A stretch of 64,000 nt of DNA from Phycicoccus jejuensis (GCF_000720925.1 NZ_JOEE01000007.1:186001-250000), one strand, 5' to 3'; counted from the stretch's first letter, positions 38,222 to 46,728 are shown. Notes: generated by a model from the letters alone, not told the origin. Numbers and translations are program-made.

Positions 38222-39093
38222 CGACGCCAGCCCGGGGTCCGCCCGAGCAGCCGTTCGAGGGCCTCGTCGTGCGGGACGAAGTGGGCGTCGAGGCGGGCCC
38301 GGACGTGCTCGGGCATCGGCTTGCTCGGCCGGGCGTTGTGCTGCTCGAAGCGGGGAGGCTGCCACGCGTCGAGACCGAGGAAGTCCGTCACGCGGCGGTA
38401 CTCGTCGGCGGGGGCCGCGAAGAACGACTCGCTGTCGAGCACGTGGAGGCGGTCGGCCGGGACGTGCTCGAGGACCCGCTCCAGCTGCTCGGCGTACTGG
38501 CTGCGCCGGCGGTAGGCCTGGTGGCGGTGCGCGTGGCTCTCGTAGGTGACGTCGGCGGCCATCCGCTCGAGCTCGCCCTCCAGCCGCTCGTCCTCGAGGT
38601 CGAGGGCGCGCTCGAAGGAGGTCTCGGTCTCGAAGCCGCGGGCGAGCTCGTGCTTGTACGCCGAGAAGGCACGCTCGGCCGGGTCGCGCAGCATCGCGAC
38701 CAGCTTGACGTCGGGCAGGTCCCGTACCAGCCGCTCGATCGCGAAGGGGTGGAACATGTAGTAGGTGCACGCCTCGAAGGCCTGCGGGGCACCGTGGCCC
38801 TGCGTGCGCAGCCGCGCGAGGCGCTCGACCGGGAAGTGCCCCCGGTACCAGTCGAGGTCACGGTCGTAGTGCAGCGAGAAGTAGTCGACCCCCTTCTCCA
38901 CACCGGGCCGGAACACCTGGGGGTGCTCGGTCAGGTGCTTGAAGATCGTCGTCGTGCCGCACCGCTGCCCCCCGATGACCACGAAGGAGGGCAGCATCCG
39001 CAGCCCGGGGGTGGCCTGACCGAGCCTGGCGTACGACGTGCGCGCCAGACCGTGCAGCGGGGTGGGGACGCGCTCGCGCAAGGACATGCTCAT
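38218..39093 (-). CDS. sulfotransferase, heparan-sulfotransferase-like (third of three)
   Basis: 291 residues from the ATG at 39093; an ATG at 39087 is two codons on. PAPS loop FVVIGGQRCGTTTIFKHL and 3'-phosphate site MLRDPAERAFSAYKHELARG match the carbohydrate sulfotransferase group that includes heparan sulfate N- and O-sulfotransferases. Its start codon overlaps the stop of a 15-codon open frame that has the good ribosome binding site (GAGGAG), so its translation seems coupled. It lies 102 bases downstream of the sugar transferase gene. Confidence 0.88.
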   Translation of the reverse strand: MSMSLRERVPTPLHGLARTSYARLGQATPGLRMLPSFVVIGGQRCGTTTIFKHLTEHPQVFRPGVEKGVDYFSLHYDRDLDWYRGHFPVERLARLRTQGHGAPQAFEACTYYMFHPFAIERLVRDLPDVKLVAMLRDPAERAFSAYKHELARGFETETSFERALDLEDERLEGELERMAADVTYESHAHRHQAYRRRSQYAEQLERVLEHVPADRLHVLDSESFFAAPADEYRRVTDFLGLDAWQPPRFEQHNARPSKPMPEHVRARLDAHFVPHDEALERLLGRTPGWRR

Positions 39094-39137
39094 CGGCCCC
39101 CCACCGCCTCGGCGGTCGTGCCTGTCGACGCGGTCAT
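39090..39137 (-). CDS. 15-residue leader ORF coupled to sulfotransferase
   Basis: ATG at 39137 has a textbook ribosome binding site (GAGGAG, six bases). The frame encodes MTASTGTTAEAVGGR and ends in TGA overlapping the next ATG as ATGA. Too short for a stable protein; more likely it carries ribosomes to the sulfotransferase start, which has no good site of its own. Alternatively, a sequencing or natural frameshift has split off the true N-terminus. Confidence 0.5.
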   Translation of the reverse strand: MTASTGTTAEAVGGR

Positions 39138-39168
39138 GGGTGTCTCCTCGGGGTCTTGCGGGTGGTGG

Positions 39169-39191
39169 GCCGGCGCACGCTTGCGGCCGGC
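39169..39191 (-). terminator. weak hairpin after sugar transferase gene
   Basis: GCCGGCGCA and TGCGGCCGGC form a stem with one bulge and a CGCT loop, just beyond the stop of the sugar transferase gene (39195). It could be a partial terminator or attenuator before the downstream sulfotransferase and glycosyltransferase genes. Confidence 0.4.
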
Positions 39192-39194
39192 GGG

Positions 39195-40718
39195 TCAGTA
39201 TGCGCCGCTGCCCCGGACGACCGCCTTGACCGTCCGCAGGAGGATCTGGCCGTCGAGCGCGAGCGACCAGTTGTCGACGTACCAGAGGTCCAGGCGGACG
39301 GAGTCGACCCACGAGAGGTCGCTGCGGCCCGACACCTGCCACAGACCGGTCATGCCGGGGCGGACGCGGAGGCGGCGCACGGCGTCGCTCTCGTAGCGGT
39401 CGACCTCGTCGCGCAGCGGCGGGCGCGGACCGACGAGCGACATCTCGCCGCGGACGACGTTGATCAGCTGCGGCAGCTCGTCGAAGGAGAAGCGGCGCAG
39501 CACGGCGCCGACCTTCGTGACCCGGGGGTCGGTGCGCATCTTGAACAGGACGCCGTTGCCGTCGCTCTGCATCTCCAGGCCGGCGAGGTGCCGGTCGGCG
39601 TCGACGACCATCGTGCGGAACTTGTACATCGAGAAGACGCGGCCGCCCTCGCCGACGCGCTCCTGACGGAACAGCGCGGGGCCGGAGGAGTCACGACGCA
39701 CCATCACCCCGAGGGTGATGAGCACCGGCGAGAGCGCGAGGAGGGCCAGGGCGCCGAGGATGCGGTCGGCGGCCAGCTTGGTCGTGTAGCGCCAGCCGCT
39801 CTGGACCGGACGCTCGACGTGGAGCATGGGCAGACCCGCCGCACGGCGCATCGTGAGGCGCGGGCCGGCGACCTCGACGACGCCGGGGGCGACGAGGAGG
39901 TCGACGTCGCGCTGCTCGAGGGCCCAGCCGAGGCGCCGCAGCGCGTGCCCGGACATCGTCGGGCTGCTCGCGACGGCGACGGCGCTCGCGCCGAGACGGT
40001 CGACGACGCTCAGGGCGTCGGCCTCGGTGCCGAGCACCTTGACGCCCGGGTCGTGCCGCAGCGCGTGGTCCTGGGGGTCCGGGACGCAGACGCCGAGGAC
40101 CTTCATCCCCGTGGTCGTCGGGTCCTGCTCGATGCGGTGCGCGACCTCGAGCGCCGCCCGGGCGTCGCCGACGACGACGGTCGGCCGGAGGTTGCGCCCC
40201 GCGAGCCGGGCCCGGACCAGCCGGCGCCGCAGGGCGTGCCGCCCGGCGAGCGTCGTCACGGTCATCACCGGGACGGAGAGGAAGAGCGTCCCCCGGGAGA
40301 ACTCCAGCTGGAGGGCGAAGGACGCGAAGGCCACGAGGGCCACGAGCCCCACCGCCGACCGCGTCACCGCGCGGTACTCCTCGGTGCCCGCCCCGATGTA
40401 GCGCGCGGCGTAGGCACCGTTGTGCGCCAGGACGACCAGCCAGGCGAGCGCGACGACGACGAGCGTCAGCTGTCCGGACTCCACCTGCCCCGGGATCGTC
40501 TGCGCGGACCCGAAGACCGCGTTGCGCCCCAGGATGCCGACGACGACGGCGACGACCGCCGCCAGCGCATCGACCGCGACGACCGCGCGTCGGTAGCGCT
40601 TCTCCCAGGCGGCCAGACCGGCCCTGACCTGGGCGTGGCCGAAAGAGGCCAGATCAATGTGCGGGACGCGCGTCGGTGACACCGAGGAACGTCCATGAGT
40701 TTCCTGAGCAATGCTCAT
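39195..40718 (-). CDS. exopolysaccharide initiating polyprenyl-phosphate sugar-1-phosphate transferase
   Basis: 507 residues from the ATG at 40718. A four-helix N-terminal part (~45-160) and a CoA-binding-like Rossmann segment (TVVVGDARAALEVAHRI) precede a fifth helix (~310-335) and the bacterial sugar transferase domain: SSGPALFRQERVGEGGRVF, MYKFRTMVVDA, FDELPQLINVVRGEMSLVGP and RPGMTGLWQVSGRSDL. It moves a sugar phosphate from UDP-sugar to undecaprenyl phosphate, the first step of repeat-unit assembly. It heads the minus-strand operon; a tandem TGACGGAA motif lies 180 bp upstream. Confidence 0.95.
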   Translation of the reverse strand: MSIAQETHGRSSVSPTRVPHIDLASFGHAQVRAGLAAWEKRYRRAVVAVDALAAVVAVVVGILGRNAVFGSAQTIPGQVESGQLTLVVVALAWLVVLAHNGAYAARYIGAGTEEYRAVTRSAVGLVALVAFASFALQLEFSRGTLFLSVPVMTVTTLAGRHALRRRLVRARLAGRNLRPTVVVGDARAALEVAHRIEQDPTTTGMKVLGVCVPDPQDHALRHDPGVKVLGTEADALSVVDRLGASAVAVASSPTMSGHALRRLGWALEQRDVDLLVAPGVVEVAGPRLTMRRAAGLPMLHVERPVQSGWRYTTKLAADRILGALALLALSPVLITLGVMVRRDSSGPALFRQERVGEGGRVFSMYKFRTMVVDADRHLAGLEMQSDGNGVLFKMRTDPRVTKVGAVLRRFSFDELPQLINVVRGEMSLVGPRPPLRDEVDRYESDAVRRLRVRPGMTGLWQVSGRSDLSWVDSVRLDLWYVDNWSLALDGQILLRTVKAVVRGSGAY

Positions 40719-40899
40719 CGAACCGTCGACCCCTGCAAATCGATGGTATTCGAAGAGCGACGATGGCGTCGGCCCCTGCTACCGGACAGCCACCTTCGTC
40801 GTTCCTCACGTCGCGGCCGGCCCTGCTTCCGGTCGTGACGTCTGGGGTGGACTCTAGCGCCTGCGGCAGACGCCCCGCAGACGTTTCGTGGAAGTTCAC

Positions 40900-40921
40900 T
40901 GACGGAATCTTGACGGAACGC
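40900..40921. promoter_or_regulatory. 11-bp spaced direct repeat upstream of sugar transferase gene
   Basis: TGACGGAATCT and TGACGGAACGC lie head to tail (on the minus strand TTCCGTCA twice, 11 bp apart). One-turn spaced direct repeats are typical binding sites of OmpR/PhoB-type response regulators. It is about 180 bp upstream of the sugar transferase start and 45 bp outside the pth stop. Confidence 0.5.
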
Positions 40922-40964
40922 TGATCCGGAGCGGGTAGCGCGCGGGACGGCAGGTCCGTACAGG

Positions 40965-41567
40965 TCAGCGCGGTGCGTGCACCCGCTGCTGCGCGTCGAG
41001 GAGGCCGAGGGTGACGAGCTGCTCGACGGCGTCGGCGGCGTCGTCGAGGAGGAACGGCAGCTCCTTGCGCTCCGTCGGCGAGAAGTCACGCAGCACGAAG
41101 TCGGCGGGGTCCATCCGTCCCGGCGGACGGCCGATGCCCACCCTGACGCGGTGGTAGTCCTTGGTGCCGAGCGACGACGAGATCGACCGCAGCCCGTTGT
41201 GACCGCCTTCTCCCCCACCGCGTTTCAGCCGCACGGACCCGGCGTCGATGTCGAGCTCGTCGTGCACCACGACGAGCCGCTCGGCGGGCACGGAGAAGAA
41301 CGACAGCAGCGCCTTGACCGGGCCGCCGGACTCGTTCATGTAGCACGACGGGACGGCGACGACGGCCGACGGGCCGGGCACCCCGCCCGGGCCGGTGCCG
41401 AGGCGCACCTGGGCGGCGGTGGCGCGCGCCTTGTGGGTGCGCAGGGTGTCGCCCGAGCGGCGGGCCAGCTCCTCGACCACCATCGCGCCGACGTTGTGGC
41501 GGTTGCCCGCGTAGCGCGGACCGGGGTTGCCGAGTCCGACGACGAGCCAGGGTCCGGTGTCCGTCAC
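40965..41567 (-). CDS. pth: peptidyl-tRNA hydrolase
   Basis: 200 residues from the GTG at 41567. Pth cleaves peptides from prematurely released peptidyl-tRNA. All key residues are visible: the catalytic His in [10 protein letters not shown], Asn in [11 protein letters not shown], the Asp in [12 protein letters not shown], and [13 protein letters not shown]. It follows rplY after an 86-bp gap that holds a strong hairpin, so it may have reduced read-through or its own promoter. In relatives mfd comes next; here the polysaccharide island follows. Confidence 0.96.
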   Translation of the reverse strand: MTDTGPWLVVGLGNPGPRYAGNRHNVGAMVVEELARRSGDTLRTHKARATAAQVRLGTGPGGVPGPSAVVAVPSCYMNESGGPVKALLSFFSVPAERLVVVHDELDIDAGSVRLKRGGGEGGHNGLRSISSSLGTKDYHRVRVGIGRPPGRMDPADFVLRDFSPTERKELPFLLDDAADAVEQLVTLGLLDAQQRVHAPR

Positions 41568-41601
41568 GGGGTCGATTCTGCCATCCGCGCCGCGGACGCC
41601 G

Positions 41602-41633
41602 ACGGGGCCCGGTTCGTGCGGACCGGGCCCCGT
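41602..41633 (-). terminator. terminator after rplY
   Basis: A perfect 12-bp stem ACGGGGCCCGGT / ACCGGGCCCCGT around an eight-base loop lies between the rplY stop (41654) and pth start (41567). Confidence 0.8.
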
Positions 41634-41653
41634 GCGGGACGTGCGAGCGGAGC

Positions 41654-42334
41654 TCAGGACTCGTCGGAGCCCTCGCCCTCGGCGGACTCGTCGTCGGAGG
41701 ACTCGGCGCCCTCGGCGGCCTCGTCCTCGGACTCCTCGCGCTCGATGCCGGCCTCGGCCTCGGCCTCCTCGAGCTCGGCCTCGAGCTCCTCGGCCGTCAC
41801 CTGGGCGGTGACGTTGACGACGAGGGCCTCGGGGTCGGTGACCAGCGTGGCGCCGGCCGGGAGGGTCAGGTCGCTCGCGAGGACCTGGGTGCCGACCTGG
41901 GCGCCCTCGACGGAGTGCACGACGCTCTCGGGGATGTTCGTGGCCTCGACCTCGAGCTCGACCGTGCCCATGACGGTGGTGACGACGGTCTCCGGCGCGG
42001 CCTCGCCCTCGACGTGGACGGCGACCTCGACGGTGACCTTCTCGCCGCGGCGGACGACGACGAGGTCGACGTGCTCGATGACCGGCTTGATCGGGTCGCG
42101 CTGCACGTCCTTGGCGAGCGCGAGGTGCTCCTTGCCGTCGATGACGAGCGTCAGGAGGGCGTTGGTGTGCTTGAGCGCGAGCATCGACTCGTGGCCCGGC
42201 AGGGTGATGTGCACCGGCTCGGTGCCGTGGCCGTACATGACGGCGGGGATCTTGTGGTCGCGGCGGATCTTGCGGGCCGCGCCCTTGCCGAACTGGGTGC
42301 GCTGCTCGGCGACGAGCTTCGTGACGTCGGACAT
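41654..42334 (-). CDS. rplY: 50S ribosomal protein bL25, long CTC form
   Basis: 226 residues from the ATG at 42334, with AGGAG seven bases upstream. The N-terminal 5S-rRNA-binding domain (residues 1-95: [35 protein letters not shown]) is followed by the beta-rich TL5/CTC domain (~96-185) and a tail of about 40 residues made almost only of Glu, Asp, Ser and Ala. CTC-type bL25 proteins are general-stress related in some bacteria. The acidic tail is common in actinobacteria and presumably disordered. Confidence 0.95.
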   Translation of the reverse strand: MSDVTKLVAEQRTQFGKGAARKIRRDHKIPAVMYGHGTEPVHITLPGHESMLALKHTNALLTLVIDGKEHLALAKDVQRDPIKPVIEHVDLVVVRRGEKVTVEVAVHVEGEAAPETVVTTVMGTVELEVEATNIPESVVHSVEGAQVGTQVLASDLTLPAGATLVTDPEALVVNVTAQVTAEELEAELEEAEAEAGIEREESEDEAAEGAESSDDESAEGEGSDES

Positions 42335-42536
42335 CGGGTACTCCTGGGGTGGATCGGGAAGCTGGACGGTGCGTCCTCGACGCGGGGCGTGGCACCGGAC
42401 CGGCGCGCGAACGGCCCGCGGACCACCCCAGGGGGGTCTGCGCACCGCCAGCGTCGATCACGGAGGTCGCGGGCCCTGCGGCCCGGCCGGACCACTGCTC
42501 CGGTGCGACGTCCCTCGCCGAGGCAACCCCGAGAGT

Positions 42537-43508
42537 CTAGGCGACGGGAGAGGGTAGGTCGAAATCGGCGTCCCGGCGCCGCCCCGCCTCCTCCTGCCGC
42601 CGCTCCCCGACGCGCACCGCGGCGACCCCGGCGAGCACGACGAGACCACCGACGAGCTGCCACGGACCGGGCAGCTCGCCGAGGACGAGCCACGCGAAGA
42701 GCACGGCGAAGAGCACCTCGGTGAGGCCGACGAACGAGGCGAGGGTCGAACCGAGGTGGCGCGCCCCGAGCACACCGAGGACGTAGGCGACGGCCGCGGC
42801 CACGACGACGAGCTCGGCGAGGGCGACCCACGCCGGCACGCTCGCGCCGGCGACGTCGACGCGTCCGGCTCCCACCTTCATCGGGAGCACGCCGGTGCCG
42901 CCGAGGACGGCGAGCACGACCGCGCCGGCCAAGAGGCCGAGGGCGGCGAAGGTGAACGGGGGCAGCGTCGTCTCGCGCGCGGCGAGGACGTAGTGCCCGG
43001 CGAGCCCGGCCGCCGCGAGCAGGCCCCACGCGACGCCGACGAGGTCGGGCGTCCGCTGCCCGGTGACGTCGAGGACGAGCGCCAGCCCGGTGAGGGCGAG
43101 GACGATGCCGAGACCGGTGAGCCGGTGCGGCGCCCGCCGGGTGAGGAGCCAGACCCACAGGACGACGAGGACGATGCCGAGGTACTCGATGAGCAGGGCG
43201 ACGCCGACGGCCAGCCGCTCGACGGCCTGGAAGTAGCCCAGCTGGGCGGCGGCCACCGCGAGGCAGCCGTAGGCGCCGACGAGGGGGAGCTCGCGCCGCA
43301 CCTCGCGGAGCCGGTGACGCACCTGCCACAGCCCGACGGGCAGGAGGAGCACCGCGGCCCCGGCGATGCGCAGCAGCACGACGGCCCCCGGCGACCAGCC
43401 GGCCCCGATGAGCGACTTCGCGAACGGCCCCGACGTGCCGAACGCGGCGCTCGAGAGGAGCAGCGCGACGAGCCCGACCCCGACGTGCCGACGGACCGCC
43501 TCGACCAT
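42537..43508 (-). CDS. EamA/DMT-family transporter
   Basis: 323 residues from the ATG at 43508, with AGGAGG upstream. Ten membrane helices in two EamA repeats (AFGTSGPFAKSLIGAGWSPG and AVERLAVGVALLIEYLGIVL in the first, VLGVLGARHLGSTLASFVGL in the second) are typical of RhtA-like metabolite exporters; a charged tail (RRQEEAGRRRDAD) ends the chain. The substrate is unknown. It is divergent from the CGNR-type regulator gene over a 107-bp region holding repeated TGTCAGG elements, so that regulator is the likely controller. Confidence 0.9.
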   Translation of the reverse strand: MVEAVRRHVGVGLVALLLSSAAFGTSGPFAKSLIGAGWSPGAVVLLRIAGAAVLLLPVGLWQVRHRLREVRRELPLVGAYGCLAVAAAQLGYFQAVERLAVGVALLIEYLGIVLVVLWVWLLTRRAPHRLTGLGIVLALTGLALVLDVTGQRTPDLVGVAWGLLAAAGLAGHYVLAARETTLPPFTFAALGLLAGAVVLAVLGGTGVLPMKVGAGRVDVAGASVPAWVALAELVVVAAAVAYVLGVLGARHLGSTLASFVGLTEVLFAVLFAWLVLGELPGPWQLVGGLVVLAGVAAVRVGERRQEEAGRRRDADFDLPSPVA

Positions 43509-43554
43509 CCCGCTGCCTCCTGCGCCCGGACCCCTCGCCCGGCGCCCACCGGGA

Positions 43555-43614
43555 TGTCAGGAGTCAACTGCTATGTTGCACCTGACAGTAGGGCCGCGAC
43601 CTGTCAGGAGTCAA
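43555..43614. promoter_or_regulatory. direct-repeat operator between EamA and CGNR-type genes
   Basis: TGTCAGGAGTCAA occurs at 43555-43567 and again at 43602-43614, 47 bp apart, with an inverted half site CCTGACA at 43581-43587 between them. The second copy overlaps the AGGAG ribosome binding site of the CGNR-type gene, so a protein bound here would block its translation initiation region. TTGACT on the minus strand within the first copy may be the -35 of the EamA gene. Confidence 0.6.
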
Positions 43615-43615
43615 G

Positions 43616-44173
43616 ATGGTTTTCACCCATGACACGGACCTCGTGCTGCGGCACGCGGCGGCCCTGGTCAACACCGCACCCGGGCACGGGTCGAGCGAGG
43701 ACGAGGACCTGCCGGACGTCGCGGCCGTCCTCGCGTGGATGGACGCGTGGCAGTGGAGCGGCGGCCGGCCCGACGGCCCCGACGAGGTCGGCGCCCTCCA
43801 CCGCGTCCGGGCCCGCATCGAGCGGCTGTGGACCGCCCCGCTCGCCGAGCAGGTCACCGAGGTCAACGCCCTGCTCGCCGACGCCGGCGCGACGCCCCGG
43901 CTCGTCGAGCACGACGGCCAGGGCTGGCACGTCCACGCGACCGACGACGACGCCCCGTTCGCCGAGCGCGTCGCCGTCGAGCTCGCGATGGCGATGGTCG
44001 ACGTCATCCGCGCCGACGAGCGCGAACGGCTCGCGGTCTGCTCGGCCGACGACTGCGACGACGTCTACGTCGACCTCTCGCGCAACCGGTCGCGCAAGTT
44101 CTGCGACGGCACGTGCGGCACCCGCGCCAACGTCGCCGCCTACCGTGCCCGCCGGGCGGCCGCCGGGTCCTGA
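43616..44173 (+). CDS. CGNR-type zinc finger/ABATE-domain transcriptional regulator
   Basis: 185 residues from the ATG at 43616, with AGGAG six bases upstream. Residues ~10-125 match the ABATE (putative stress-response) domain. Residues 142-180 form the zinc finger with Cys142, Cys147, Cys163 and Cys167, followed by TRANVAAYRARR. The signature tetrad reads CGTR (167-170) instead of CGNR. Such proteins act as DNA-binding regulators. It faces the EamA transporter across repeated TGTCAGG elements and probably represses both genes. Confidence 0.87.
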   Translation: MVFTHDTDLVLRHAAALVNTAPGHGSSEDEDLPDVAAVLAWMDAWQWSGGRPDGPDEVGALHRVRARIERLWTAPLAEQVTEVNALLADAGATPRLVEHDGQGWHVHATDDDAPFAERVAVELAMAMVDVIRADERERLAVCSADDCDDVYVDLSRNRSRKFCDGTCGTRANVAAYRARRAAAGS

Positions 44174-44199
44174 CCCGGCCGGCGCCCGCGGGGGGAGGC

Positions 44200-45204
44200 T
44201 CAGGCGCGGCCGCCGAAGAGGCTCGTGACCGAGCCGTCCTCGAAGACCTCCTTGACCGCGGCGCTGATGAGCGGCGCGATCGAGAGCGTCGTCAGCCCCT
44301 CGAACTCCTTCTCGGGCGCGATGGGCAGCGTGTTGGTCACGATGACCTCGCGGGCCGCGCACGCCTCGAGGCGCTCGACCGCCGGCTCCGAGAGGATCGC
44401 GTGCGTCGCGGCGATGACGACGTCCTTGGCGCCGTCGGCCATCAGCGCGTCGGCGGCCTTGGTGATGGTGCCGCCGGTGTCGATCATGTCGTCGACGAGG
44501 ACGCAGACCCGGCCGCGCACCTCACCGACGACGCGGTTGGCGACGGTCTCGTTCGGCCGGTTGATGTCGCGCGTCTTGTGGATGAAGGCCAGCGGCGCGC
44601 CGCCGAGCCGCTTGGACCACTGTTCGGCGACCTTGATGCGGCCGGCGTCCGGCGAGACGACCGCGAGGTCCTCGTCGCCGTACCTGCGCGCCACGTACTC
44701 CGAGAGCACGGGGATGGCCATGAGGTGGTCGACGGGGCCGTCGAAGAAGCCCTGGATCTGGTCGGTGTGGAGGTCGACGCAGATGAGGCGGTCGGCGCCG
44801 GCCGTGCGGAACATGTCGGCGACGAGGCGCGCGCTGATCGGCTCACGGCCACGGTGCTTCTTGTCCTGGCGGGCGTAGCCGTAGAACGGCATGACGACCG
44901 TGATGCGCTTGGCGCTGGCCCGCTTGAGCGCGTCCACCATGAGCAGGTGCTCCATGATGTTCTCGTTGATCGGGCTCGTGTGGCTCTGGATGACGAAGGC
45001 GTCCGAGCCGCGCACCGACTCCTCGAAGCGCACGTAGATCTCGCCGTTCGCGAAGTCGTACGCGCTCGTCGGCACGAGCTCGGTGCCGAGCTGCGCGGCG
45101 ACCTCCTGCGCCAGGCCGGGGTTGGCCCGGCCCGAGAAGACCATGAGCTGCTTCTTCGGCCGCTTGCGGATGTTGGCCGAGGGGGGACGGTTGCTGCTGC
45201 TCAC
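44200..45204 (-). CDS. prs: ribose-phosphate pyrophosphokinase
   Basis: 334 residues from a GTG at 45204, overlapping the glmU stop by four bases. It makes PRPP from ribose 5-phosphate and ATP for nucleotides, His and Trp. Signatures: KKQLMVFSGRANPGLA, the ATP flexible loop MPFYGYARQDKKHRGREP, DLHTDQIQGFF, the catalytic-loop VSPDAGRIKVAEQW, and the PRPP-binding VLVDDMIDTGGTITKA. The glmU-prs order is standard in actinobacteria, joining cell wall precursor and nucleotide supply. Confidence 0.97.
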   Translation of the reverse strand: MSSSNRPPSANIRKRPKKQLMVFSGRANPGLAQEVAAQLGTELVPTSAYDFANGEIYVRFEESVRGSDAFVIQSHTSPINENIMEHLLMVDALKRASAKRITVVMPFYGYARQDKKHRGREPISARLVADMFRTAGADRLICVDLHTDQIQGFFDGPVDHLMAIPVLSEYVARRYGDEDLAVVSPDAGRIKVAEQWSKRLGGAPLAFIHKTRDINRPNETVANRVVGEVRGRVCVLVDDMIDTGGTITKAADALMADGAKDVVIAATHAILSEPAVERLEACAAREVIVTNTLPIAPEKEFEGLTTLSIAPLISAAVKEVFEDGSVTSLFGGRA

Positions 45205-46676
45205 GAGGTGGGGCCCTCCGGGGTGGGGTCGGTGTCCGTGCTCTGCTCGGCGGCGCGGGCGCGCGCGGCGGCCTGCGCGGTGCGGGTGCCGGCGCGGGCG
45301 CGCTCGACCCATCCGTCGACGTTGCGCTGGCGCCCCCGGGCCACGGCGATCTGCCCCGGCGCGACGTCCCCGGTGAGCGCGCTGCCCGCCGCGACGTAGG
45401 CCCCGTCGGCGACGTGCACCGGGCTGACGACGACCGACTGCGAGCCGACGAAGCTGTGCGCCCCGATCGTCGTGTGGTGCTTGGCGACGCCGTCGTAGTT
45501 GGCGAAGATCGTGCCGGCGCCGATGTTCGCGCCCTCGCCGATCGTCACGTCGCCGGCGTAGGTGAGGTGGGGGACCTTGGCCCCCTCGCCGATGTCGGCG
45601 TTCTTCGTCTCGACGAAGCCGCCGATCTTGCCGTGCGCCCCGAGGCGCGTCCCGGGCCGCAGGTAGGAGTACGGGCCGACCGTGGCGCCGTCGCCGACGA
45701 CGGCGAGGTTCGCGACGGCGCGGGTGACCTCGGCCCCCTCCCCCACCTCGGTGTCGGTGAGCGTGACCTCCGGGCCGATGACGGAGCCGGCGCCGATGCT
45801 CGTCGCGCCGAGCAGCTGCGTGCCCGGCAGGATCGTCGCGTCCCGGCCGATCGTCACGTCGACGTCGACCCACGTGGTCGCCGGGTCGACGATCGTCACG
45901 CCGGCGCGCATGTGCCGCTCGCAGACCCGGCGGTTGAGGACCCGCCCGAGCTCGGCCAGCTGGACGCGGTCGTTGACGCCCTCGGTCTGCCACGGGTCGT
46001 CGACGACGTGCGCGCTGACGACGCGGCCGGCCTCGTGGACGATCTGCACGACGTCGGTCAGGTACTTCTCGCCCTGCGCGTTGTCGGTGCCGACCTGCGC
46101 GAGCGCCTCGCGCAGCAGCGCGGCGTCGAAGGCGTAGATGCCCGAGTTGATCTCGGTGAGGGCGCGCTCGGCCTCGCTCGCGTCCTTGTGCTCGACGATG
46201 CGCGCGATGTGTCCGTCGGCGTCGCGGACGATGCGGCCGTAGCCGGTGGGGTCCTCGAGGTGGGCCGTGATGACGGACACCGCGCTGCCCGAGGACGTGT
46301 GCGCCTCGGTGAGGGCGACGAGCGTCTCGCCGGTGAGCAGCGGCACGTCCCCGTAGGTGACGAGCACGGTGCCGTCGAGGTCGGCGGGTAGGACCTCGAG
46401 CCCGCACTCGACCGCCCGGCCGGTGCCCTTGACGTCGTCCTGGTCGGCGATGAGGAGCCCGGCGTCGAAGCCGGAGCAGAACTCGACGACCCGGTCGCGC
46501 TCGTGGCGCACGACGACCGACACGTGCTCGGCGGCGGTGGCCCGCGCCGCCCGGACGGCGTGCCCGAGGAGGGTCGTGCCCCCGATGCGGTGGAGGACCT
46601 TGGGGGTCGAGGACTTCATCCGCGTCCCCTCGCCTGCGGCGAGGACGATGACGGCGGCCGGTCGAGTCGCGTTCAC
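45201..46676 (-). CDS. glmU: bifunctional N-acetylglucosamine-1-P uridyltransferase/acetyltransferase
   Basis: 491 residues from the GTG at 46676, with GGAG upstream; a GTG at 46706 lacks a site. The N-terminal pyrophosphorylase domain has IVLAAGEGTRMKSSTPKVLH and VTYGDVPLLTGETL; residues ~260-460 form the left-handed beta helix acetyltransferase (YLRPGTRLGAHGKIGGFVE, VTIGEGANIGAGTIFANYDG). It makes UDP-GlcNAc for peptidoglycan. A C-terminal Ala/Arg/Thr-rich tail of about 30 residues is typical of actinobacterial GlmU. It is coupled to prs. Confidence 0.97.
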   Translation of the reverse strand: MNATRPAAVIVLAAGEGTRMKSSTPKVLHRIGGTTLLGHAVRAARATAAEHVSVVVRHERDRVVEFCSGFDAGLLIADQDDVKGTGRAVECGLEVLPADLDGTVLVTYGDVPLLTGETLVALTEAHTSSGSAVSVITAHLEDPTGYGRIVRDADGHIARIVEHKDASEAERALTEINSGIYAFDAALLREALAQVGTDNAQGEKYLTDVVQIVHEAGRVVSAHVVDDPWQTEGVNDRVQLAELGRVLNRRVCERHMRAGVTIVDPATTWVDVDVTIGRDATILPGTQLLGATSIGAGSVIGPEVTLTDTEVGEGAEVTRAVANLAVVGDGATVGPYSYLRPGTRLGAHGKIGGFVETKNADIGEGAKVPHLTYAGDVTIGEGANIGAGTIFANYDGVAKHHTTIGAHSFVGSQSVVVSPVHVADGAYVAAGSALTGDVAPGQIAVARGRQRNVDGWVERARAGTRTAQAAARARAAEQSTDTDPTPEGPTS

Positions 46677-46728
46677 GCGCTGTGCTCCAGGTGAGGTCGG
46701 TGCCACGGGCCGGGCGCCATGCTACCGC

